The translations under genes were made by a program, and so were the position numbers. The notes beneath the pieces were generated by a model. That model did no database searches, was not told the origin of the DNA, and saw only the letters and a list, made by a program, of their open reading frames with translations. A DNA stretch of 64,000 nt. Origin: Carnegiea gigantea (lineage: Eukaryota > Streptophyta > Magnoliopsida > Caryophyllales > Cactaceae). Shown here one piece after another: positions 37,391 to 46,324 of this stretch; the first letter of the stretch is position 1, and each line of letters starts with the position of its first letter. The stretch spans positions 124,501-188,500 of the forward strand of contig JAKOGI010001544.1 of assembly GCA_029747015.1 (NCBI GenBank), written 5' to 3'.

Positions 37391-38560
37391 GTTATGTTAC
37401 TCTCTGAGGCATATATACTAGCATACATCTTACCCCACTATTATTCACATCAGTAAGAAAGATATTATGTTGCCATTTCAATGTTGCATAGACTGCAAGA
37501 TTAGGTTCAGACAAATTATTTCAGCCACAGCACAACAGAAAGGGAGAATCAAACAAAACCATTCCTGATTAATCCTATACTTTTTGCCCTTAAACAACAC
37601 ATATTAGGTTTAGCAAAATTTCCTGATCAAATCATTGAAACAACCCAAAACAATAAAATCAATAGCTAAATATACATCATTAGGAATGAAAAATAGTTCA
37701 TATTCCTTTATTTGCTTCCAATAAAATCTACAGGCGTATATGATAAGTGATTTCGGGATCATATTCAAGCATTGCCCTTAAACAACATAGATTATTGGAA
37801 GCAATTGATTTAAGGATCATATTCCTTTAATCCTACACTTTTTACCCTTCAACAACACAGATTAGGTTCAGCAAAATTAAGAACAAATCATTGAAACAAT
37901 CGGAAGATAACTAGAGTTAGAGGATTGAAGAATTGTTTTAATTTTTAACAAAATTTCGGTAATTTCATATCAAGTGGATGAAACTAGGTTGCCAATTCAC
38001 TTACCTTGCTCTTATGCCGTATGAATACGAAAGCTTGTCAGTTGTTCAATTCATCGGAAAAGTTCCAACAATTCTTGATGAAATTCTGAGGCTTTTGGAT
38101 GAAATTCAGTTGCCTAATTCAGTTCAATGCTCTTGCACTGCAGGATTCATACGCTTTTGGAGAAATTGCTAGCAAATTCGTGCCCAGATTTGTAACAACA
38201 CAAATAATAGAAGATTTAGGGATTCTATAGTGATGATCTTGTGCGCTAACTGCAATTGGATGGGCGCCCAAGAAAAATGAAGACGCGCATATGGGGCTAG
38301 CTATGTTGGGGCCAATTATATTCACATAATTCCTTTTAAAAAAATCGTCTATAGCTATATATTAAGGGGTACGTGGGTAATTCTCTATATTCAAACTTTT
38401 TTTGTAAATAGCTTTCATTAGTATAATAAAAATAATTATTAAAGTTCTTTTTAATGCTCAACAATTTATAATAAGCATACATATATAGAGGAAAAGTTTT
38501 ATGATTTTCCCCATACTTGTTAAATATGGAAATGAGAAATCCATAAAAATTTGTTATTCC
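37391..38560. other. Right interior of the CACTA element
   Basis: No coding region I can name. A partial direct repeat relates about 37500-37660 to about 37835-37915 (AACAACACAGATTAGGTTCAG and AAATCATTGAAACAA). Confidence 0.5.
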
Positions 38561-38626
38561 TTTCCCCACATTTCATTAAGTGTTGTGGGGTAAGTGTAGA
38601 AGGATGCACTGTTTTTTGCAGTGATT

Positions 38627-38990
38627 GAACCATCTGCACGGCGTTTTATCTTAAAAACCTAGTTTCTCGTCATCGAGTCCATCTCATCCCTCATGGCATC
38701 CATCCACTCTTTGTGGTTTGGTGAGTCAATTGCTTCTTGATAAGAGGTAGGCTCCATAACTTCCAAGGGAGTGCATAGAAATATTTCCTTTTCGATTTGG
38801 GAATATCGTCGAGGAACTCTTCCACGCTCACTTCTTCAGAGCCGGGGGCCTTCATTGTTTGTCTGCCTGGGTGAGGCATCCCTCCCCCATTCTTTAAGAG
38901 GTGCGGGACCCTGAGTATGTGGAGAGTTGCTCCCACTATCCTTTTGGGGTGTAGGATCCCAAACATGTGGACTAACTGCATGTTCAGGAA
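38627..38990 (-). pseudogene. Copia-1 RT, N-terminal part
   Basis: Minus-strand coding up to the CACTA junction. It reads HKEWMDAMRDEMDSM then a stop then VFKIKRRADGS. The conserved Copia RT entry (WMDAMRDEM, then a lysine-rich stretch) is clear. An integrase-RT linker runs upstream to about 38990. Confidence 0.85.
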
Positions 38991-39039
38991 CTAGGGATAA
39001 AGGACGGACCTCACTCGCAGGTTGACTTTCCTCATGCAT

Positions 39040-39960
39040 AGGAGATCGAGGATGAATCTCATTCTCCTAGGCAGATAAGTCTCCCCCATTCCCTTTGGAT
39101 AGGAGAGGCATACCATCTTCGGTGATTTGGTTAGAATTCTAATTCTCCCCCTCACCGAATGATGGTTGGATGTTTTGCTGTAACTCAAACAGTCCGACAT
39201 CTTTCTTAACTTCACCAATGGTCGGGAACTCATCCTCGAGAAAATCAACATTGCGGGAATCTATTTCTATCATGCCACCATTTGGGTGTTCCCCGTACAT
39301 CACATATCCTTTAGATTGTGCGAGATACCTGATGAATACCATTTTGGTAGCTCTTAGACCAAGTTTTCCATGTTTGTGGGCCGGGTTATGCACATAGCCG
39401 GCCGAACTGCATAGGCATAAATGGTCTAAGGATGGCTTCTTACCAAACCATAACACATATGGTGTGGCAGGTACACTCTTGCTCGGCACACGGTTAGGGA
39501 TGTGGGCTGCTGTAAGCAACGCATCCCCCTAAAACTGATTAGGAGGACATCATGGACCTGGTCATGTCAAGTAATGTACGATTCCTACGGTCTGCAACAC
39601 TGTTTTATTGTGGGGTGTGTGGAATCGTTAGCTATCTTTGTATACCTTTTTCCTCACAGAACTCTCTGAACCTATCAGAGAGGTATCCACGACCTCGATC
39701 AGTCTGAAGATTCTAACTGTTCGTTTCAATTGAGTCTCTACTTTTTGTTACGAAGCTTTTGGACACATCGAGTGCCTCGTAGCATTGAGATTGTAGGTAC
39801 GCATACCCACGTTGTGAATAACCATCTATAAGGGTGATGAAATAGATAGCCCAATGACGTACCTTAACATTCAAGGGCTCGCAAATGCCCGAGTAGACTA
39901 ATTATAAGGGACTAGATGCTCCAGAAGCCTTACCAAAAGGCTTTGCTTTGCTAGCTGGAC
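39040..39960 (-). pseudogene. Copia-1 integrase
   Basis: The catalytic core at about 39545-39710 reads LQTDRGRGYLSDRFREF, then HTPQ, a stop, and NSVADRRNRTLLDM. The Glu of the DD35E triad (normally AERRNRT) is Asp here. The C-terminal region (39139-39519) reads PSKSVPATPYVLWFGKKPS, GKLGLRATKMVFIRY and SKGYVMYGEHPNGGM. Stops are present between the blocks. Confidence 0.88.
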
Positions 39961-40128
39961 ATTACTCATCTAGGCAACTTAACCCTAGTGAGTTGATCTA
40001 AAGGATCATCTCTAGTGAGCTGATTTACTCTACTTTGACCCTTATGGTCAAGTAGAGTACACCTAAAAATAGAGTTTAAAGAAAGCGACAAAGATGGAAG
40101 ATGTCGAGGCAGATGGAAATCAAGTGAG

Positions 40129-40400
40129 AAAACTAATATCAGAACTAAAAGGTACGAAGGTACGCTGCATCCTAAGAGCGTAGAGAGCGTCGTGGAGGAA
40201 TAACTTATTTTTTTCACGGGGTTTGAGCTGACATGTTGCTATGTCAAGGACATGTTCCTCACTGTCGTCCCTTAAGACAATAGTTTGTGAACCCTTCGGG
40301 TAGTGATGAAGGTTCATAAAATCAGCTTAGCCCTGAACTATATGTTTGGTTGCTCCCATGTCTACAGTCCACTAAGGAAGAAAGTTTGGTAACTACTGCT
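40129..40400 (-). pseudogene. Copia-1 protease
   Basis: In minus sense it reads WTVDMGATKHIVQG, stop, then NLHHYPKGSQTIVLRDD and FLHDALYALRMQ. The Asp-Thr/Ser-Gly active site is Asp-Met-Gly, and a stop follows, so it is inactive. Confidence 0.85.
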
Positions 40401-40439
40401 TAGGAGCACACATGTTATTCAGGTGTAACTATGAAAGAA

Positions 40440-40950
40440 GGTACCTTAATTAGCTCCGGACGATCCTAAGAGGTGGGTTTCTTCTGTTCATGATTATAGC
40501 ACTTCATACGCGCTACCTTCTACTCTCTATTAACCTTGACCGTTTACTCTTTTGGTAATACCATCCTTAGGTTCCGAGTTTTGAGAAGGGGATAAATCTG
40601 GTCAAAATCGGATGTTAAGCTGATCTCACAAGTGCTCAACAGTGAGATAGCCTTTAAATCCCCTTACCAGATCATCATGCATGCAATACCACATAGCCAG
40701 CATGCTGATCGATCCTTCCTCGAGCCATTCATGATATATTATTAGCCTTTCTCTTGATAATGCTCACAAGCAGTTACATCTATGTTATTTACATCTTTGC
40801 CTATTCTAGGAGACTTTAAAGGCCGTCGTGTGTGCTAATACCTTAAGTTTATTCAGAAGAAGCTAAATCTTCTAACACAATGTATTATAGTTGATGCTAT
40901 CTAACTCTTCATTGGTAAACTAATCACCAATCATATTTTAAGTGCCATAT
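40440..40950 (-). pseudogene. Copia-1 gag remnant
   Basis: A decayed zinc-knuckle region at about 40440-40520 reads MKCYNHEQKKPTS then PELIKV; the later Cys/His positions are lost. Upstream sequence to about 40950 has the length of gag but many stops. Confidence 0.6.
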
Positions 40951-43544
40951 CTGAAAGCATATATTTATAAATGGACATTAGGCATATTTTCAGGTAATTA
41001 AATTATCAAAAACTCTATCATTCATATTATATGATTGAAAATTTGGCCAACCTTATAATCATCATATACAAGCATGAATTAGAAGTTTTTATAATTTAAT
41101 TGCTGCATTTTTCCATAAAACAAAATTTATGGAGTGCACAATTTGTTAAACTAATTAACACATCTAGAAATATCACAAAGATATTTAGCTTTAATTGTGC
41201 AAAACAAATTTACACGAAGTTATATACAACGAATTTATATAATTACTAATATGTCATTTAAAAAATTTTATTTAATGACATATCAAAGAAGAAATTACAC
41301 GTAAGTAATTATGTAGTACACATCCATATAATGTTACAAATCTTAATCAATATGAAACGAATTCATATAATATGCCTATTTAGTGGTGATAATACATTAT
41401 TCTATAATAGGCCCAAAAATTTACATTTAGCCATGTAAAACATATTTACACAAGGTTTGTTTTATATGAAACTAATAATTGTATTCCGTTACTAGAACAA
41501 TTTGTTTGTTTTCTCGATATATAACACGTAGTTATACATGGATCATGTCTTTCATATTATCATCACATATGGATGTGAATTAGGAGTTTCTTTAAGTTAG
41601 TTATAAAAATTATAAAAGTTTGGTTAAACTTATTGACACATTAATTGGTGACTACCACATAGATACTCACTTTCAATTATGTAAAACATATTCACATAAG
41701 CTTTGTGAAACATAAATTTATATTTAACTGTACTATTATTACAAAAATAGCAATATGAAACATAAGCTTGTGTTCTATAAAACTAATTCATATAACATAT
41801 TACTAAAATAAATTTGACACATAACACATAGCTATATATCGTACCTCCGATTTTTCATATTATCATTACATAAACAATAATATAAAATAATCACTACATG
41901 AGTCACAATGATGTGAGCATAAAAGTGCTTAAAATATCGGAAAAACTCATAGCCACTTTCAACACATGAAATTGATTATGATTACGTTGCCTAAAATAGA
42001 AACCAAAGACAAAATTGGCTAAAAATAACCGGGCGTAGAAAAAACCGGCCCGATATAAATGAAATGATGTTGGGCCCAGGAATCAGCCCAAAAATGAGCC
42101 TTTATTAAAAAGAGCCCAACCTAGGGCTTCATATAAGTGAACAACACTCACTGAGCCCCCCTTACTAACCCTAAGTGCCTCACTCTCTATCTGGCCCTCG
42201 ATCACTCTCTCTCTTTTTGATCTGCTTCTCCAAACTCTTCTCTCTGACTCTGTCCTCCTCTCAACCTCGAAAGTGAACCCCTCGGTTTTTCGACGTTATG
42301 GTCGGAGAAATGGAGCACTAAGCTCCTTTCTCACTCCACCACCAGGGCAGCCACAGCTGCCATTCCAGTTCCCGAAAACCACCCATGTGATGTGAGACCA
42401 CCGCCCCCCTCACCTTCGATCTAAGCTGACTTCTCAAGAACAAATGCTATCACCACGTAGATAGGCCAAAGATCGAGTCTGGGGATGTGGTCCATGCAGC
42501 CACGCGCCACTGAGGCGGCGGAGCGTGGACACACGTACCTCCAGTTACGGTGTTTTTGCAAGTTTTTCTCGGAGGTCACCTAGATCAGCATGCAAAGGCA
42601 CGGTTGGAGGAAGAATAAGGGAAAATTGAGCCTTCGTCGACGGCGCGTGCATCACACACATCACCCTTGCCCTGGTGTCGTCTGATGGGTATGGTTTGAG
42701 TCCCCTTATTTTCGATTTCTACACCTTTGTTTTTTTTTTCTTTTAGCCGAGGTCGAGTTCCAAGCGGAGAGGGAGTAGGGTCGGGGTTTTGGGTTTGCGG
42801 TTTGACAAACGCATGGGTCTAAGGCTAAATTACTCTATGTTCAACCGCATGTACCAAGAACTACACACGACAGACACTTTTATGACTTAAACTTCGACTA
42901 AAGATTCAATATTTAGTCGATTATCATTATAGATACATGCTTAAAACAACTGCACAATTGTAAATGAACATGTTTTCTGGACAGTCGTGAACTAATCATG
43001 AAAATTAGGTTTAATTGGATGCATAAAGTCGTGAATTCAGTTTTATTCATGGGTTATCAATTGAATTAAACATTCGATGAATCAGAACATATCATGTATT
43101 CTTGGTTCTCAAATCTGGATTTTTTTAAAAAAAAAACCAGCTGCATAAATGCATTCATGAATTCGACTAATCAAAATTGCACTTAGAATCATGATCTTTG
43201 ATGCATAGTAACAATAATCAACTAATTATTATTATGTTTCTTACATATTAATCTAGGCATGATTAACATATAATCCATAAAAAACGGATGAAGAATCATA
43301 CTTGTAAAATATAAACATATTAACCGTGAATTTAATTAATGATCTGGGCATGTTCGTTCATCAGTCATTATGACCAAAAAAACTAATCTTTAGCCATTTT
43401 GGGATTTTAGAGAACACAGAAGCATGCTTTTTGATTACATAATTACAAAAATTAAATGAACCATATAGTCACGTTAAGAAGAATTAAGCATGGTTATTAC
43501 TCAGATCTTTAAACACTTAAAATGGGATTAGTCCTGTCAGTCAG
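40951..43544 (-). other. Long leader of Copia-1
   Basis: AT-rich and non-coding for most of its length. Three degenerate related segments begin near 41147, 41381 and 41622. Each has an ATTTACA(T/C)-type block then (A/T)TGTAAAACATATT-CACA, a period of about 235-240. A GC-rich island at 42130-42790 stands out and is described separately. Confidence 0.5.
42130..42790 (+). promoter_or_regulatory. GC-rich, promoter/5'UTR-like island in the Copia-1 leader
   Basis: On the plus strand GGGCCC and GGCCCGATATAAAT-type words at 42045-42085 lead into a CT-rich tract (CTCACTCTCTATCTGGCC, ATCACTCTCTCTC) at 42175-42260. A GC-rich stretch follows, and a possible intron donor before GTATGGTTTGAG at about 42690. 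This looks like the start of a plant gene. No long open frame follows, and the orientation is opposite to the element. Confidence 0.35.
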
Positions 43545-43556
43545 GCTCTGATACCA
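43545..43556 (-). promoter_or_regulatory. Primer-binding site of Copia-1
   Basis: TGGTATCAGAGC on the minus strand is a perfect complement of the initiator Met-tRNA 3' end and lies one base inside the 5' LTR. Confidence 0.92.
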
Positions 43557-43557
43557 C

Positions 43558-43854
43558 TGTTAGACAAATAAGATTGGCCTGGAATGCAGAATTATCTATC
43601 GGGAATAGCCCACATCGATCTTGATGTGAGGCGACTACTAGAGTCGCCTTTAGGGTTCACGTCCTAAACTCGAAACTCCGGTGGATGGTTAGGCAGCCTT
43701 GAGAGGGGAGGGGAGAGTATGTGATTTCTGTGTTACTCGTGTAACTCTAATTGATCCCCTGAAACCTTCTTATATAGGTTGGGGGATCAATCAGGGAAGC
43801 TGTCCTAAGTGGCCTTGGTGGCCGTCGGACCTAAAACATTAGGCCCAGTGAACA
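43558..43854 (-). repeat. 5' LTR of Copia-1
   Basis: 297 bp, the same length as the partner at 30319-30615, ending TGTCTAACA in element sense. It diverges from the partner at many positions, so the insertion is not recent. Confidence 0.88.
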
Positions 43855-43894
43855 CAACGAAAGGGTTAAAGAGTTAATTTACAAATATGAGTAC

Positions 43895-44241
43895 CTTCTG
43901 ATAAAGTTCAGCAAGATTTCTATCATCAAACGGAAGATTACCTATGAGTATTACATAAAGACACCACAAGACCAAACATCTGTTGTGGCGCCATTGTATC
44001 CTCTATTAGTGAGTACCTCCGGGGCAACTTAGTGGGGACTTCCGCATGTTGTGTGTCGTAGTCCATCATTCTGTAGGAAAGACCATAATGAAAAGGGTAC
44101 CAAGTCAGGAGGTGAAGATGTAGGAAAACATGATTAAACAGCGATTTTCAGGCAGCTTACTCCAAAATGTTGAAGAAGTGCACTAAGGTCAAAATCGGAT
44201 GCTTTGATGTTTCCTTTTCTAACACTAAGGATGTTCTCTGA
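43895..44241 (-). pseudogene. CIPK kinase-domain exons (DFG loop to helix F)
   Basis: Exon 44161-44241 reads SENILSVRKGNIKASDFDLS; the magnesium-binding DFG is DFD and the usual PEN is SEN. Exon 43895-44070 reads DGLRHTTCGSPH, a stop (in place of the Tyr of SPNY), VAPEVLTNRGYNGATTDVWS, then CGVF. Further stops and a frameshift precede NLPFDDR and ELYQK. Intron borders GT/AG are kept. The next exon in gene order begins at 30274, across Copia-1. Confidence 0.88.
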
Positions 44242-44315
44242 CTGCATATCAGAAAAGATTCAGGCACACAACAATATACTTAACATGAGAGAATAATACA
44301 CTTAACATGGGAGAA

Positions 44316-44624
44316 TTATGCGTAAAACTTTCATGTTGGAATTACTGAAAAGTAAATGATGCTTTTCAAATCTAGCGCCTAGCAACGATCACTCTTACAC
44401 AATTCAATCATATTGTAAGCTAGGAGTCTAATTTCCTTAGGTCCCAGTAATGTACATCCTTGCCATAACAGTAACATAAGAGACTTATGCGCAAGACTTT
44501 CTTATTGGAATTATAAAAAGTAAATCACGCTTTTCAAAATCTAGCGCCTAACATTAATTGCTCTTGCACAATTCAATCATATGGTAAGCTGGCAATCTAA
44601 TTACCTTAAGATCCCGGTGATAGA
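44316..44624. repeat. 169-bp tandem duplication inside the CIPK gene
   Basis: TTATGCG(T/C)AA(A/G)ACTTTC begins units at 44316 and 44485. Each runs through CTAGCGCCTA and ACAATTCAATCATAT to the catalytic-loop exon edge. The left unit carries a decayed copy of that exon edge at about 44436-44470. The right unit keeps HRDLK and the GT donor (44604). Confidence 0.85.
44605..44624 (-). pseudogene. CIPK catalytic-loop exon edge (YHRDLK)
   Basis: In minus sense it reads TATCACCGGGATCTTAAG then a GTAATT donor. This is the HRDLK catalytic loop. Its upstream codons lie at 54669 and above, on the far side of Copia-3. Confidence 0.85.
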
Positions 44625-44668
44625 TGTTGGAAAATATGATTTAAAATTAATTATTTACTTATTTATTT

Positions 44669-46324
44669 AAGACTCAATTTTACCACTCTAGCTACTCTCT
44701 AGATTAAACAACCCACCCACCCTTCAACCCTCTCTCTAGCTGCTCTCTCTCTCTAGCTGCTTTCTCTGTCTTGTAGATCACAGAGCCTAGAACGGTCACC
44801 TAGGTGACCTCGGAGACAGCCCGGCAGTCGGTGCCGACAGCTTGCACGAAGTCGGAGCCTCGCCGGCGTCACTCAGCCGACCTGTACACCGGAGTCGGTA
44901 CCAAATGGTTTTGCCCAAATTATTGCTAAGGTGGTCCAGCTCCAGTGGTATGTTTTCACAGTCACCGGCAACGTCTTCATTTTTCTCTTCACAAAGGCAG
45001 CTGGCAGTGGTAGCCGTAGAGGGTGAGTTCCATACCCTAGTCACCCCTTGGTCCCTCCTGAGTTCTCTCTGTTTTCGGGACCAGAGCCGGCTTCTCGGGT
45101 TAGTTCCTCTGAAGCTATTATTGTTGCCGTTTGTTCTGTTCCACGCCATTGCTGACCCAAGGGATTGAACTATCAAGCTGCGTTCCTAATCTCAGGTTCT
45201 CTCTCCATCCCTTTTTTCCTTAAATTGCTATTATAGTTTTCCAGCTAGGCTGTCGTTAGTTCTCAGCTGAGTTGCTATCCATCTTCCCATTTCTTCTTTA
45301 GCTGTGTTCGAACCCTTTCTCTAGAGTCCTGGTTTCTGTCTACTATTAGCCCTGTGCAAGTGTCAGTAGCAGTGAGTAGTGTTTTTGATCTGGAAACTGG
45401 GATTGCTTGCTTGGGTTTGGTCTTGTCTGCGTTCGAAATTGCAAGTGGAGGGTTCGATTTTTTGGTGGCTTGCTTGTGTTTAATTTTTGCGCAAAGTTGT
45501 GCTATTTCTACATATGTTCCTATTTGGCAGTTACCCTAGAAGTGTTTGGTAATCGGAAGAGTTCCAGTGTTCCATTTCTAAGTTGGAGGGTTCTGTTTTT
45601 GGGGGTCCTGTATTTGCTGTCTTGGTGCCCTGTATATGCCATCTTCGCTAGCCCCAGCTTCTCTATTTCTGCCCTTGTTGCTAGTTTTTGCATTAGTAGT
45701 ATTAGTTTTTGCTAGTGTCGCCTTTGGCAGTATTAGTATTAGTTCTTGCAAGTTCGTTCGTTGCTGTTGGAGTTCTATTCCGGTTGTTTCTGGGTGCCTT
45801 TGACAGTAGCAGTTCCTGTTTTACAAGTTGGAGGGATTTGCTGTTTAACATTTTGGTAAGCCCCTTAGCAATTTTTTTACTTATTAGTATTACTCCGTGG
45901 CTTTATTACTATTTTCCTACTGTGTTAGTATATTGTGTGGATTTCTCTACCATTGTCATTATTAGCATCATTGTTATTATTAGGGTTGCGACTACTTTTA
46001 GTTTTTTTTAAGTAGCTCTTGACTAGTAGTTGGGATTCTATTACTTGGTTCAGTCCCTTTCAAGGTTACTCACTTGGAGCATAGTTATTCTGTTTTTGGT
46101 TAGTCTCTTGGCTACTTTACTTGTTTTGTTGGCTGATTTGCCTAGTTAATTTCTTTACTGCTATTTATTTTCTTCGAGTTCACCATTTATTCTTCCAATT
46201 ATTGTCGCCTTTAGTAGTACTTGGTTTGTTTGGTTATTTAGTTTGCTTGGTTAGTCTCTTGGTAATTTTATTATTAGTATCTTTTGTGTTGTTGTTTTTA
46301 GCATTTTTCTTCGGTTGTTAGCTA
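44669..46324 (+). other. 5' untranslated region of the RTE LINE
   Basis: It begins AAGACTCAATTTTACC, then CT-rich tracts (CTCTCTCTAGCTGC repeated at about 44728-44765), a GC-rich stretch to about 45170 and a T/G-rich stretch from 45330 to 46320. Several open frames of 60-100 residues here are hydrophobic by composition alone. I see no conserved motif and do not call them genes. An internal promoter is expected for this class, but no element is identified. Confidence 0.65.

Larger units (their letters stand above)
32761..38623. mobile_element. CACTA (En/Spm-type) transposon nested in Copia-1 RT
   Basis: The left end is CACCACCAAAAAGG and the inverted right end CACTGCAAAAAACAG, both variants of the CACTACAAAAA terminus. 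Both are flanked by the 3-bp TSD ATT (32758-32760 and 38624-38626), the size this superfamily makes. Deleting the insert and one ATT restores continuous Copia RT coding (ADGSI then DKFKARL) on the minus strand. Subterminal blocks carry repeated CCACACTTA/AAGTGTGG words. I recognise no TPase or TNPD frame, so it is a non-autonomous 5.86-kb element. The interior holds a minisatellite, a possible captured gene piece and an L1 LINE. Confidence 0.85.
30319..43854 (-). mobile_element. Copia-1: Ty1/Copia retrotransposon in a CIPK intron
   Basis: Its 297-bp LTRs (30319-30615 and 43558-43854) flank protein domains in Copia order on the minus strand: gag (about 40440-40950), protease (40129-40400), integrase (39040-39960), RT (38640-38800 plus 31958-32757) and RNase H (31530-31930). 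The primer site matches initiator Met-tRNA. A CACTA transposon occupies 32761-38623; without it the element would be about 7.7 kb. All domains carry stops, frameshifts or lost catalytic residues. Flanking pentamers TAACA and CAACG are not identical, so the TSD has decayed or an edge is off by a few bases. The kinase intron donor (43894) and acceptor (30275) lie just outside. Confidence 0.9.

Noticed and set aside
44796..45176. Overlapping 108- and 126-codon frames on opposite strands
   Set aside because: GC-rich part of the LINE 5' region; the two frames mirror each other and neither resembles a known family.
45354..46321. Four hydrophobic plus-strand frames that could suggest membrane proteins
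   Set aside because: T/G-rich composition alone gives Leu/Val/Phe/Ser-rich translations. They lie in the LINE 5' region and have no conserved motif.
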